Shown: positions 51,328 through 59,487 of the stretch, piece after piece
How positions within the stretch are numbered: position 1 is the first letter of the stretch
Layout: every line of letters starts with the position of its first letter
Assembly (NCBI GenBank): GCA_041685045.1
Contig: JAWLGP010000021.1
Location: 1-64,000 of the forward strand
Direction of reading: 5' to 3'
DNA from: Thiohalomonas sp041685045
Lineage (GTDB): Bacteria > Pseudomonadota > Gammaproteobacteria > Thiohalomonadales > Thiohalomonadaceae
Length of the DNA: 64,000 nt
Made by a program: the position numbers and the translations under genes
The notes under the pieces: generated by a model
Seen by the model: the letters and a program-made list of their open reading frames with translations, nothing else
Database searches by the model: none
What the model was told of the DNA's origin: nothing

Positions 51328-52218
51328 TCACTCTTCCGCATGGTACGAGCTACGCACCATCGGTCCCGACTTGACCCAGGCAAAACCCATTGCCTCCGCC
51401 TCGGCCGCGTAGGCGGCAAAGGTATCCGGATGGACGTACTCCTTGACCGGCAGGTGGTAGCGGGTGGGGCGCAGGTATTGGCCCAGGGCCAGACGGTCGA
51501 CACCCGCCGAACGCAGGTCGCGCATGACCTCCAGCACTTGCTCGAACGTTTCGCCCAGCCCCAGCATCAGGGAGGACTTGGTCTCGCTCTGCACCCTCTG
51601 GCGGGCCAGCTCCAGTAGGCGGAGGGAACGCTCATAATTCGCCCCCTTGCGGACAGTGCGATAAAGCGACGGCACCGTCTCCAGGTTGTGGCCGAAGACC
51701 AGCCGGGCATCCCCCATGGCGGCGTTGATGGTCTCGAGCGCCCGCTCCTGACAGCCCCGGAAATCGGGGGTGAGCAGTTCGATACCGATCTCCGCCCGCC
51801 AGTCGAGCAGGGTGCGGCAGGTCTCGGCGAAGATGGAGGCACCGCCATCCGGCAGCTCGTCGCGGTTGACCGAGGTCAGCACCACGTAGTCGAGCCCGAG
51901 CCGCTGCACCGCCTCGGCCACCCGTCGCGGCTCATCGGTATCGAGCGTTTCGGGCCGGCCGGTCTTGACCGCACAGAAACCGCAGGCGCGGGTACAGGTG
52001 TCACCAAGCAGCATGAAGGTGGCGGTGCCACGGCTCCAGCACTCGCCGCGATTGGGGCAGTGGGCCTCCTCGCAGACCGTGTGCAGGCCGCCGCCCTGCA
52101 CCGTCTGCGCGGTGCCGGCGTACTCGCCGCTGGCGAGCGAGCCACGGATCCAGGTCGGCATGCGCTCGGCATTGGGCTCCGCCGAGTGGTCGAACACCGG
52201 GATGACGAATTCACGCAT
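51328..52218 (-). CDS. lipA: lipoyl synthase
   Basis: The protein has 296 residues from ATG 52218. A radical-SAM enzyme with both iron-sulphur sites: CEEAHCPNRGEC (C-x4-C-x5-C, auxiliary cluster) and CTRACGFC (CxxxCxxC). The conserved C-terminal RSSYHAEE supplies the serine ligand of the auxiliary cluster. It adds two sulphurs to octanoyl-GcvH or other E2 domains. As first gene after the glycine riboswitch it is placed to be controlled by glycine. LipB or LplA, which attach octanoate, are not in the window. Confidence 0.97.
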   Translation of the reverse strand: MREFVIPVFDHSAEPNAERMPTWIRGSLASGEYAGTAQTVQGGGLHTVCEEAHCPNRGECWSRGTATFMLLGDTCTRACGFCAVKTGRPETLDTDEPRRVAEAVQRLGLDYVVLTSVNRDELPDGGASIFAETCRTLLDWRAEIGIELLTPDFRGCQERALETINAAMGDARLVFGHNLETVPSLYRTVRKGANYERSLRLLELARQRVQSETKSSLMLGLGETFEQVLEVMRDLRSAGVDRLALGQYLRPTRYHLPVKEYVHPDTFAAYAAEAEAMGFAWVKSGPMVRSSYHAEE

Positions 52219-52315
52219 GGTTTTTCCGCTTGCTGGGACTGTTCCAATACTTTAAACGATGGCCCGCCGTTCGCGGGCGGTGCGGTTCGCACCGGCCATC
52301 ACACCCGTGAGAAAC

Positions 52316-52357
52316 AAAAAAAGGGCGACAGAAAACGGTTCGCGTTTTCTGTCGCCC
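52316..52357 (-). terminator. intrinsic terminator of the glycine riboswitch
   Basis: On the minus strand GGGCGACAGAAAACG pairs with CGTTTTCTGTCGCCC around a short loop, followed by a run of seven T. It lies between the aptamers and the lipA start, the position for a riboswitch expression platform. A glycine-induced anti-terminated state is expected from the family; the switching partner was not traced in full. Confidence 0.85.
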
Positions 52358-52530
52358 CTCTGTCCTTTCACCTGAGAGTTTTCTCTCCGTCGGTGGGCCG
52401 GCAGGCCTCTCTCCAGAGTCGACGGACTTCCCGCGGTCCTTTTGCCTGAGCGATTCCGGGCGGTTTGCGCCTTCGGCGGCGGCCGGTTCCGCGGCTTGCA
52501 ACCGCAGACTGCCGCGCTCTCCCGCGGGGT
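52358..52530 (-). ncRNA. tandem glycine riboswitch
   Basis: Two aptamers are read on the minus strand. The first (about 52530-52421) contains CGGGAGAGC, CGCCGAAGGCGCAAACC and CTCAGGCAAAAGGACCGCG. The second (about 52420-52358) contains GGAGAGAG and CTCTCAGGTGAAAGGACAGAG. These are the hallmark elements of the glycine aptamer, and the tandem layout is the classical cooperative form. Known role: high glycine turns on glycine cleavage genes. Here it heads lipA-gcvT-gcvH-gcvPA-gcvPB-dgkA. Confidence 0.95.
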
Positions 52531-52547
52531 CGATGTCGAGGGGCGAA

Positions 52548-52553
52548 ACTATA
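52548..52553 (-). promoter_or_regulatory. candidate -10 box of the lipA-gcv operon
   Basis: TATAGT on the minus strand lies about 18 bases before the first riboswitch aptamer. A -35 region is not clear. Confidence 0.4.
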
Positions 52554-52621
52554 CCGTTTCACTGTGAAAGTCGCTAGTGGCGCAGGGTGAACGCATACTA
52601 ACCTCACGTCCGTGCTGCAAT

Positions 52622-52721
52622 CGATGTAAGTCCTTGAAAGCAGGTACGCTGTAAATACATCCCTGTACGCTCGACGGCCGCATCCCTGCGGCCGACGACC
52701 TGCTTTCAAGGACTTACATCG
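52622..52721. repeat. 100-bp element with 24-bp perfect inverted repeats
   Basis: CGATGTAAGTCCTTGAAAGC with AGGT (52622-52645) is the exact reverse complement of 52698-52721. The 52-base loop has an inner hairpin (GGCCGCA/TGCGGCC) and TGTAAATACATCCCTGTACG, a phrase common in dispersed gammaproteobacterial repeats. Flanking copies of GGGTGAACGCATA occur at about 52587 and 52751, and a relative (GGGTGAGCGCATACTCAC) at about 60790. The 52531-52828 stretch has no gene. Confidence 0.85.
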
Positions 52722-52828
52722 CTCTTCGGTGAGCATGCGTTTACCCTGGGGTGAACGCATATTCACAAAGGCGTAAACGAGAGGTTTGCGCTTACCCTCG
52801 CCAGTGGAGCCGTTGTGCATGCGGAGAA

Positions 52829-53908
52829 TCAAACCCTCTGCATCTCCGCGTCTTTGCGGCGGGTTTCGCCCTGCACATCAGCCGGAAATACCACCGCATG
52901 CTTCACCTCCGGCCGCAGGTGCACGGTGTCGCCGACGGCGTAGCGGTGATGGCTGTGGGTCAGGCACAGCACCTGCGCCCCCGAGGGCAGGCGCAGGGTG
53001 TAGAGGAAGTCGGCGCCGCGGAAAGCGCGATCGGTGACTTCGGCCGGCACCCCTTGCTCGGCATCGACCAGGTCATCCGGCCGGATCAGTACCTCCACCC
53101 TGCAGCCTGGTCGGCAGTGCTCGGGCAGATCGCCTCCCACGGTGCCGATCTCGGTGGAAATGCGCCCGTCCCCGGTCACGGTTCCGGGCAGCAGCACGCC
53201 CTGGCCGACGAAGTCGGCAACAAAACGGGCCGTCGGGCGGTGGTAGAGGTTATAGGCACTGTCCCACTGCAGCAGGCAGCCGTCGGCCATCACCCCGATC
53301 CGATCGGCCACGGCGAATGCCTCCAGTTGGTCGTGGGTCACCAGCAGGGCCGTGATCCCCTCCTCCTTGAGGATGCGCCGCACATCCCGCGCCAGGCTCT
53401 CGCGCAACTCCACGTCTAGGCCGGAAAAGGGCTCGTCCAGCAGCAACAGTTGCGGGCCGGGTGCCAGGGCCCGGGCCAGGGCGATCCGCTGCTGCTGACC
53501 ACCGGAGAGCTGATGCGGGTAGGCATCGCGGCGCTCCGCCAACCCGACCAGCCCCAGCAGCCGCTCCGCCCGGGCCCGCGCCTCCTCGCGCGGTCGCCCG
53601 CGCAGGCCGAAACGGACATTGGCCTCCACGGTCAGGTGCGGAAACAGGGCGTAATCCTGGAACACCATCCCCACCCCGCGCCGCTCCGGCGGCACGGTCT
53701 GACCGGGACGGCTGACGGCGGCGCCGGCAAGGCGAATCGCACCGGACCGGACCGGCTCGAACCCGGCCACCGCCCGCAGCAGGGTGGTCTTGCCGCAGCC
53801 GCTCGGCCCCAGCAGACAGCCGATCTCACCGGCCTCGACAGTCAAAGAGACGGCGCACACCACCGGCTTTTCGCGGTAGGCGACCACCACGTTGTCCAGC
53901 TCAAGCAT
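52829..53908 (-). CDS. fbpC: ferric iron ABC transporter ATP-binding protein
   Basis: The product has 359 residues from ATG 53908; GTG 53917 would add three. Walker A is GPSGCGKTTLL, the signature LSGGQQQRIALARALA, Walker B LLLLDEPFSGLD, and the switch His in VTHDQLEA. After about residue 240 there is a TOBE-like C-terminal domain (PGTVTGDGRI, VEVLIRPDDL), as in FbpC/PotA-type ATPases. It powers ferric ion import with FbpA and FbpB. It overlaps the end of fbpB by 8 bases. Confidence 0.92.
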   Translation of the reverse strand: MLELDNVVVAYREKPVVCAVSLTVEAGEIGCLLGPSGCGKTTLLRAVAGFEPVRSGAIRLAGAAVSRPGQTVPPERRGVGMVFQDYALFPHLTVEANVRFGLRGRPREEARARAERLLGLVGLAERRDAYPHQLSGGQQQRIALARALAPGPQLLLLDEPFSGLDVELRESLARDVRRILKEEGITALLVTHDQLEAFAVADRIGVMADGCLLQWDSAYNLYHRPTARFVADFVGQGVLLPGTVTGDGRISTEIGTVGGDLPEHCRPGCRVEVLIRPDDLVDAEQGVPAEVTDRAFRGADFLYTLRLPSGAQVLCLTHSHHRYAVGDTVHLRPEVKHAVVFPADVQGETRRKDAEMQRV

Positions 53909-55565
53909 CGGCGGCACTCCTCGAACGACTGATGGAACGGGATAGCAGGATCACCGGCAGAATGCCGGCGAGGACGATCGCAAGCGCCGCCGGGGCGGCG
54001 TCGGCCAGGCGTTCATCGCCGGCCAACTCGTAGGTGCGCACCGCGAGGGTGTTGAAGTTGAACGGACGCAGGATCAGGGTCGCGGGCAGCTCCTTGAGCA
54101 CGTCGACGAACACCAGCAGCAGTGCGGTGAGCAGCGTGCCGCGCATCAGCGGCGCATGCACCCGCCGCAGCACCTGGCCCGGCCGCAGCCCCAGCGAGCG
54201 GGCAGCATCGTCCATGGAGGGCTTGATGCGCCCGAGCCCCCCCTCCACCGCCTGCAGCGCGACCGCGAGGAAGCGCACGGCGTAGGCGAACAGCAGGGCG
54301 AACAGGGTGCCGGACAGCAGTAAGCCGGTGGAGACCCCGAATTGTTCACGGGCCCAGGCGTCGACGCTGTTGTCCAGCCAGGCGAATGGCAGCATCACGC
54401 CGACGGCGATGACGATACCGGGTACCGCATAGCCCATGCTGGCGGTGCGTACCGCCGCCAACACCGGCGGTGTCGGCCGCAGGCGCAAGGCATAGCCCAG
54501 CACCAGGGCAAGCAGCAGAGTCAACAGTGCGGCCGCGACCGCCAGTCCGACCGTGTTGAACACGAGAGCGGCAAAGTCGGCATCGACCATCCGGCCGGCG
54601 GTCCGCAATGCCCATGCACCGAGTTGGGTCGCCGGGACCACAAAACCGAGCGCCAGCGGCAGGGCGCAGGCGGCGAGTGCGACGGCGGCCCGCCACCCGG
54701 AAAGACGATGGCGAGCCTGTGTGCGATAGCCGCTGCCGCTACGAAAGTAGCGTGCCTGGCGGCGGGAGTGGCGCTCCAGCCACACCAGCAGGAACACGAA
54801 CCCCAGCAGCAGCGCAGCCAGTTGGGCCGCGGCGGCGCTGTCGCCGAGACCGAACCAGGTGCGGAAGATCCCGGTGGTGAAGGTGTCGACGCCGAAATAC
54901 TGGACGGTACCGAAATCGGCCAGCGACTCCATCAGGGCCAGCGAAACCCCGGTCACCACCGCCGGCCGCGCCAGCGGCAGAGCCACGGAGAAGAAACTGC
55001 GCCACGCCCCGGCCCCCAGGCTTCGGCTCACCTCCTGCGCGGCCACGGACTGCTCGAGGAAGGCAGCCCGTGCCAGCAGATAGACGTAGGGGTAGAGCAC
55101 CAGCGAGAGCATGGCGATGGCACCACCCAGGGAGCGGATTTCGGGGAACCAGTAGTCGCCGTAGCCCCAGCCGAAACTGCTGCGCAGCAGTGTTTGCAGC
55201 GGACCGGCGAAGTCGAGCAGGCCGGTGTAGGTGTAGGCGATGATGTAAGCCGGCATCGCCATCGGCAGCAGCAGCGCCCACTCGAACAGGCGGCGGCCGG
55301 GGAAGTCGCAGGCACTGGTGAGCCAGGCGCTACTCACCCCCAGCAACAGGGTGCCGGCCGCGACCCCCAGCATCAGCAGCAGCGAATTGGCGACATAGTC
55401 GGTCAGCACGGTGTCGGCGAGGTGGCGCCACACCTCGCCCGCCGGCTGCATCACGTAACCGACCACCGTCAGTACCGGCAGCGCCAGGATGAGCGCCAGC
55501 AGCGTAGTGCCGACCGTCCAGCCGTCCGGCGGTAAGCGGTTGGACACCCATGTCATGGCGCTCAC
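53901..55565 (-). CDS. fbpB: ferric iron ABC transporter permease
   Basis: The protein has 554 residues from GTG 55565; ATG 55556 is an alternative. It is a two-module permease with about twelve transmembrane segments. The EAA motifs are seen twice: AAQEVSRSLGAGAWRSFFSVALP in the first half (AAQEVSRSLGAG) and MDDAARSLGLRPGQVLRRVHAP in the second (DDAARSLGLRPG). FbpB/SfuB-type permeases are fused dimers of this sort. It moves Fe3+ from periplasmic FbpA to the cytoplasm. It lies 11 bases after fbpA. Confidence 0.93.
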   Translation of the reverse strand: MSAMTWVSNRLPPDGWTVGTTLLALILALPVLTVVGYVMQPAGEVWRHLADTVLTDYVANSLLLMLGVAAGTLLLGVSSAWLTSACDFPGRRLFEWALLLPMAMPAYIIAYTYTGLLDFAGPLQTLLRSSFGWGYGDYWFPEIRSLGGAIAMLSLVLYPYVYLLARAAFLEQSVAAQEVSRSLGAGAWRSFFSVALPLARPAVVTGVSLALMESLADFGTVQYFGVDTFTTGIFRTWFGLGDSAAAAQLAALLLGFVFLLVWLERHSRRQARYFRSGSGYRTQARHRLSGWRAAVALAACALPLALGFVVPATQLGAWALRTAGRMVDADFAALVFNTVGLAVAAALLTLLLALVLGYALRLRPTPPVLAAVRTASMGYAVPGIVIAVGVMLPFAWLDNSVDAWAREQFGVSTGLLLSGTLFALLFAYAVRFLAVALQAVEGGLGRIKPSMDDAARSLGLRPGQVLRRVHAPLMRGTLLTALLLVFVDVLKELPATLILRPFNFNTLAVRTYELAGDERLADAAPAALAIVLAGILPVILLSRSISRSRSAADA

Positions 55566-55576
55566 CGGTGCTTCGC

Positions 55577-56602
55577 TCAGCGCCAGCCGGCCCGGTCCAT
55601 GAGCTTGACCGCCTCGGCGTTGTGTTCACCGAGCTGCCCCATGTTCAGCGGGTCGGCCCTGAAGCGGCCCCAGGCCTGCAGGGTGTCGCTCCAGGCCACA
55701 CCGGCACGTACCGGGTATTCGTGGTTGGCCTCGGCATACCAGCGCTGGGCCTCCTTGCTGACCAGGTACTCCATCAGGCGCACGGCGTTGTCGCGGTGGC
55801 GAGCGGCGGCCGTGAGGCCGATGCCGCTGACGTTGACGTGGGTGCCGCGGCCCTCCTGGTTGGGCCAGAACACCGTCATCTTGGCGGCCGCCTCGCGCTG
55901 CGCCGGATCTGCGTCGTTCAGCATGGTGCCGAGATAATAGGTATTGGCAATGGCGATATCGCATTGTCCCGCCGCCGCCGCCAAGACTTGATCCCGGTCA
56001 CCGCCGGCCGGCTTGCGGGCGAAGCTGCCGACGAAATCGCGGGCCCATGCCTCGGTCCCGGCGATGCCGTGGGCGGCGATCATCGAGGCCACCAGCGACT
56101 GGTTATAGATGTTGCTGGAGGAGCGAATACAGACCCGCTGCTTCCATTCCGGCTCGGCCAGCGCCTCGTAGGTGGACAGCTGTGCCGGGTCCACCTTGCC
56201 CTTCACATACCAGATCGGCCGCGCCCGCAGCGAAAGGCCAAACCAATGGTTATCGGCGTCGCGATAGCTGGCCGGGACGACTTCGGTCAGTGTTGATGAG
56301 GACACCGGCTGCAACACACCGGCCTGCTTCGCCCGGTACAGACGCCCGGCGTCGGCGGTAATCAGCAGGTCCGCCGGGCTGTTGCGGCCTTCACTCCGCA
56401 GCCGCTGGATCAGCGCATCATCCTTGCCGGTCACCAGATTGACCCTAATCCCGGTCTCTTTCGAAAACCGCTCCAGCAGCGGCTTGATCAGCTCCTCCTT
56501 ACGCGAGGAGTAAAGATTCACTTCGCCCGCAGCGAAGGCCGGCTGGACCAACCCGCCGAGGACAAAGGACAAAGCGGCCGCAAGGACGGCGGATGTACGC
56601 AT
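55577..56602 (-). CDS. fbpA: ferric iron-binding periplasmic protein
   Basis: The protein has 341 residues from ATG 56602, with a signal peptide ending AFAA. Family features: NLYSSRKEELIKPLLERF, the phosphate/iron-anion site ADAGRLYRAKQAG, SSSNIYNQSLVASMI, and the paired tyrosines in IANTYYLGTML, the Fe3+ ligands of FbpA. It captures ferric ion in the periplasm and delivers it to FbpB. A Fur-box-like palindrome 34 bases upstream supports iron repression of fbpA-fbpB-fbpC. Confidence 0.94.
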   Translation of the reverse strand: MRTSAVLAAALSFVLGGLVQPAFAAGEVNLYSSRKEELIKPLLERFSKETGIRVNLVTGKDDALIQRLRSEGRNSPADLLITADAGRLYRAKQAGVLQPVSSSTLTEVVPASYRDADNHWFGLSLRARPIWYVKGKVDPAQLSTYEALAEPEWKQRVCIRSSSNIYNQSLVASMIAAHGIAGTEAWARDFVGSFARKPAGGDRDQVLAAAAGQCDIAIANTYYLGTMLNDADPAQREAAAKMTVFWPNQEGRGTHVNVSGIGLTAAARHRDNAVRLMEYLVSKEAQRWYAEANHEYPVRAGVAWSDTLQAWGRFRADPLNMGQLGEHNAEAVKLMDRAGWR

Positions 56603-56635
56603 GGTAGGCTCTCCCGAGAAGCAGTTTCATATGCT

Positions 56636-56658
56636 AACGATAACGATTCTCGTTAACG
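56636..56658 (-). promoter_or_regulatory. Fur-box-like operator
   Basis: AACGATAACGATTCTCGTTA and the flanking bases form a palindrome close to the GATAATGATAATCATTATC Fur consensus. It is placed just before fbpA, a classical Fur target. Confidence 0.65.
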
Positions 56659-56727
56659 CGCATATGACTTGTCAAGCGGGTTGCTCTCGGGCGCTTCGCC
56701 GCGGTGATCCGCAGTGAGCCGCAGTGA

Positions 56728-57981
56728 TCAGGGGGCTGTCCGGGGCTTTCCCGTGAGGCGCCGGGCCAGCGGGCCGACAGTAAGGCCCTGGACCAGGATG
56801 GAGAAGACGACCACCACGTAGGTGATCGCCACAATCACCTCCCGCTCCGGAGTGCGCGGCAGCGATAGCGCGAGGGCGACGGAGATGCCGCCACGCAAGC
56901 CACCCCAGGTCATCAAGGTGACGGCGTAGGGGCTGAACTCGCGGAAGAACCGCAGGACCGTGACAGGGATACCGACACTCAGCAGGCGGATCAGCACCAG
57001 CAGTGGAATGAGCAGCAGCGCCGCCAGGAAATACTCCTCGTGGAAAGTGAGTACCAACACCTCCAGGCCGATGAGCACGAACAGGACCGCGTTCAGCACC
57101 TCATCCAGCAGTTCCCAGAAGCCGTCCAGGTGTTCGCGGGTCTTGGCCGACATCGCCAGCAGCCGGCCCTGATTACCGATCAGCAGGCCCGCCACCACCA
57201 CGGCGATGGGACCGGAAACGTGAATGGCGCTGGCGAGGGAATATCCACCCATCACCATGGCCAGGGTCAACAGCACCTCGGTCGGATAGTCGTCCACCTG
57301 GGAGATGAACCAGAAGCCGAGGCCACCGAGCAGCAGGCCGAAAACCACGCCGCCGACCGCCTCCTCCAGGAACAGCAGCCCGATATGGCCGACGTCCAGC
57401 TCGGCGCTGCCGCTGGCAAGCCCGGCCAGCACAAGAAAAACCACGACTGCCACGCCGTCGTTGAACAGCGACTCACCGGCGATCTTGGTCTCCAGGCTCT
57501 TGGGGGTGCCGGCGCTCTTGAGGATGCCCATCACCGCGATCGGGTCCGTGGGCGAGATCAGTGCGCCGAAAACCAGGCAATGGATGAAGGGCAGTTCCAG
57601 GCCGACCCAGCCCAGCACCCACCAAGTGGCGGTGCCGACGAGAAAGGTCGAGAGCAATACGCCAATCGTCGCCAGGCTGGCGATCACCGCCTTCTGCCTG
57701 GCCAGGTCTTCGAGGTTGACGTGCAGGGCGCCGGCGAACAGCAGGAAGCTGAGCATGCCTTGCATCAGGGCCTCGTTGAAATCGATGCCGGTCACGAGCG
57801 CCTCGGCCTGCAGGCGCATCCCCTCGAAGCCGAAGGCACCGGCGGCGCTGATCGCCAGCGACACCACCAACGCGATCAGCATCAAGCCGATGGCGGTGGG
57901 CAGGCGGATGAAACGGTGATTGATCCAGGCAAACAGTGCGGCGAGCGTGAGCAGCAGCGCTGCGGTATCGAGCAGCCCCAT
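56728..57981 (-). CDS. NhaP-type Na+(K+)/H+ antiporter (CPA1)
   Basis: The protein has 417 residues from ATG 57981. It has about twelve transmembrane helices. CPA1 hallmark: ISPTDPIAVMGILKSAG then ETKIAGESLFNDGVAVVVF with the ND pair of the ion site, and LMTWGGLRGGISVALALSLP in the later helix. It exchanges sodium or potassium for protons across the inner membrane and helps keep pH and ion balance. Cation preference cannot be read. No regulatory C-terminal domain is present. It is a single gene between ubiI and the fbp operon. Confidence 0.9.
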   Translation of the reverse strand: MGLLDTAALLLTLAALFAWINHRFIRLPTAIGLMLIALVVSLAISAAGAFGFEGMRLQAEALVTGIDFNEALMQGMLSFLLFAGALHVNLEDLARQKAVIASLATIGVLLSTFLVGTATWWVLGWVGLELPFIHCLVFGALISPTDPIAVMGILKSAGTPKSLETKIAGESLFNDGVAVVVFLVLAGLASGSAELDVGHIGLLFLEEAVGGVVFGLLLGGLGFWFISQVDDYPTEVLLTLAMVMGGYSLASAIHVSGPIAVVVAGLLIGNQGRLLAMSAKTREHLDGFWELLDEVLNAVLFVLIGLEVLVLTFHEEYFLAALLLIPLLVLIRLLSVGIPVTVLRFFREFSPYAVTLMTWGGLRGGISVALALSLPRTPEREVIVAITYVVVVFSILVQGLTVGPLARRLTGKPRTAP

Positions 57982-58034
57982 GGTGTTCTCTTTATCGTCG
58001 TTGTCGGATTGTTATCGTAATTGAGTCACCGGCT

Positions 58035-58113
58035 GTCATCGCGAGCCAAAGGCGAAGCCATCCCGGCTGCAGGGATGGCGAAACGGTTCGGTCGCTACGC
58101 TCCTTGCAATGAC
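58035..58113. repeat. GTCATCGCGAG inverted repeat
   Basis: GTCATCGCGAGCC and CTCCTTGCAATGAC are imperfect complements, with an inner GCCATC/GGATGGC hairpin. The GTCATTGCGAG type of repeat is widespread between bacterial genes. It lies between ubiI and nhaP. Confidence 0.75.
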
Positions 58114-58139
58114 AAACGCGGGGCCGCTGATGTAAAGCC

Positions 58140-59384
58140 TCATGCCGCCGGTCGTGCCCCGCGCCGAGTCCCGCACCGAGCCAGGGCCGGCAGGTCGCCG
58201 GAGAGCCCCATGGCGCGGCGAATCATGGCGGTTTTCACTGGAGCGGTGCGGTCGGTGAGCGTCAGGCCCGCATTGCGGACCCAACGCACCGGCGCCAGGG
58301 TGGAGCCGAATAGCCGTTTGATCCCGTCCATGGCCGCGGTCACTGCCACATTGTCGGCCTTGCGCCAACGCTCGTAGCGGCGCAGCACGGCCAGGCTGCC
58401 GATGTCGCGCTGGCGGCGCTGTGCGTCGAGCAGAAGCTCGGCCAGGGCCGCCGCATCCAGCGTGCCGAGGTTGAGCCCCTGCCCGGCCAGCGGATGGATG
58501 GCGTGGGCGGCGTTGCCGATCAGCACCGCCCGATCACGGCAGTAGGCGTCGGCGTGCTGCAGGACGAGCGGGAAGACCCCGCGGCGGCCGACCGCCTGCA
58601 TACGGCCTAGGCGTTCACCAAAGGCCAGCTGCAGGGCATCGAGGAAGGCCGACTCCTCCATCGCCGCCAGCTCGCGGGCATGCTCCGGTGTGGTGGACCA
58701 GACGATGGAACTGAGGTTGGGCTCCGGCAGCGGCAGAAAGGCGAGCGGCCCATCGCTCATGAAGCGCTGCCAGCAGGCCGACTGGTGGGGCAGCGAGGTG
58801 TAGACGTTGGCGGTCAGCGCATGCTGGTCGTAGGCCCAGCCGGTGGCGGTAATGCCGACCGCCTCGCGCACCCAGGAGCGGGCGCCGTCGGCGCCAACCA
58901 CCAGGCGGGCGCGCAGCTGCCGACCGTCGGCGAGAGCGACCGTGGCCCCGTCGCTATCCTTCTCCAGCAGCGACGGCTCCACCTCGCAAAGGAGGGTGAT
59001 GTTGTCGAAGGCGGCCATGCGCTCACGCAGTGCCGCCAGGATCACGCAGTTCTCGACGATGTGGCCGAGGTCCGGCTCGCCGATCTCGCCCGCCTCGAAG
59101 TGGATGGCACCGCTGCCGGTGGCATCCCATACGTGCATGGCGTAATACGGGGCCACCCGCCGCTCCAGCATCCCTTGCCAGGCCCCTACCCCCTCGAAGA
59201 TGCGCTGACTGGCGCGGGTGAGGGCACTGACGCGGCTATCGTAATCGTCACGCGGCCAGGCGATTTCGGCCGGACCGCTGTCCAATACCGCCACCCGCAA
59301 CGGGGAACCGCCCAGCGCACAGGCCAGGGTCGCACCGACCATGCCGCCGCCGACAATGATGAGATCGAATGAGTCGTTGACCAT
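58140..59384 (-). CDS. ubiI: ubiquinone biosynthesis flavin hydroxylase (UbiI/VisC type)
   Basis: The protein has 414 residues. I choose ATG 59384, directly before the Rossmann fold; the frame upstream has no homology. FAD motifs: LIIVGGGMVGATLACALGG (GxGxxG), VVGADGARSWVREA (the DG motif) and LIGNAAHAIHPLAGQGLNLG (GD/GN-HxxxPxxGQGxNxG). It belongs to the UbiH/UbiF/UbiI family of aerobic ring hydroxylases in ubiquinone synthesis. The position next to ubiH, as visC is in E. coli, suggests the C5-hydroxylase UbiI, but members of the family are hard to tell apart. Confidence 0.85.
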   Translation of the reverse strand: MVNDSFDLIIVGGGMVGATLACALGGSPLRVAVLDSGPAEIAWPRDDYDSRVSALTRASQRIFEGVGAWQGMLERRVAPYYAMHVWDATGSGAIHFEAGEIGEPDLGHIVENCVILAALRERMAAFDNITLLCEVEPSLLEKDSDGATVALADGRQLRARLVVGADGARSWVREAVGITATGWAYDQHALTANVYTSLPHQSACWQRFMSDGPLAFLPLPEPNLSSIVWSTTPEHARELAAMEESAFLDALQLAFGERLGRMQAVGRRGVFPLVLQHADAYCRDRAVLIGNAAHAIHPLAGQGLNLGTLDAAALAELLLDAQRRQRDIGSLAVLRRYERWRKADNVAVTAAMDGIKRLFGSTLAPVRWVRNAGLTLTDRTAPVKTAMIRRAMGLSGDLPALARCGTRRGARPAA

Positions 59385-59487
59385 CGTTGCTTGCCCCGAA
59401 TCCTTTGGAAAAAGAATTACCACAGAGACGCCGAGTGCACAGCGTTTTTGTTTTCACGCAGGGCGGATCACGTGTTGCCAATCCGCT

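Noticed and set aside
58680..59372. 230-codon plus-strand frame
   Set aside because: Antisense to ubiI; no protein-like motifs.
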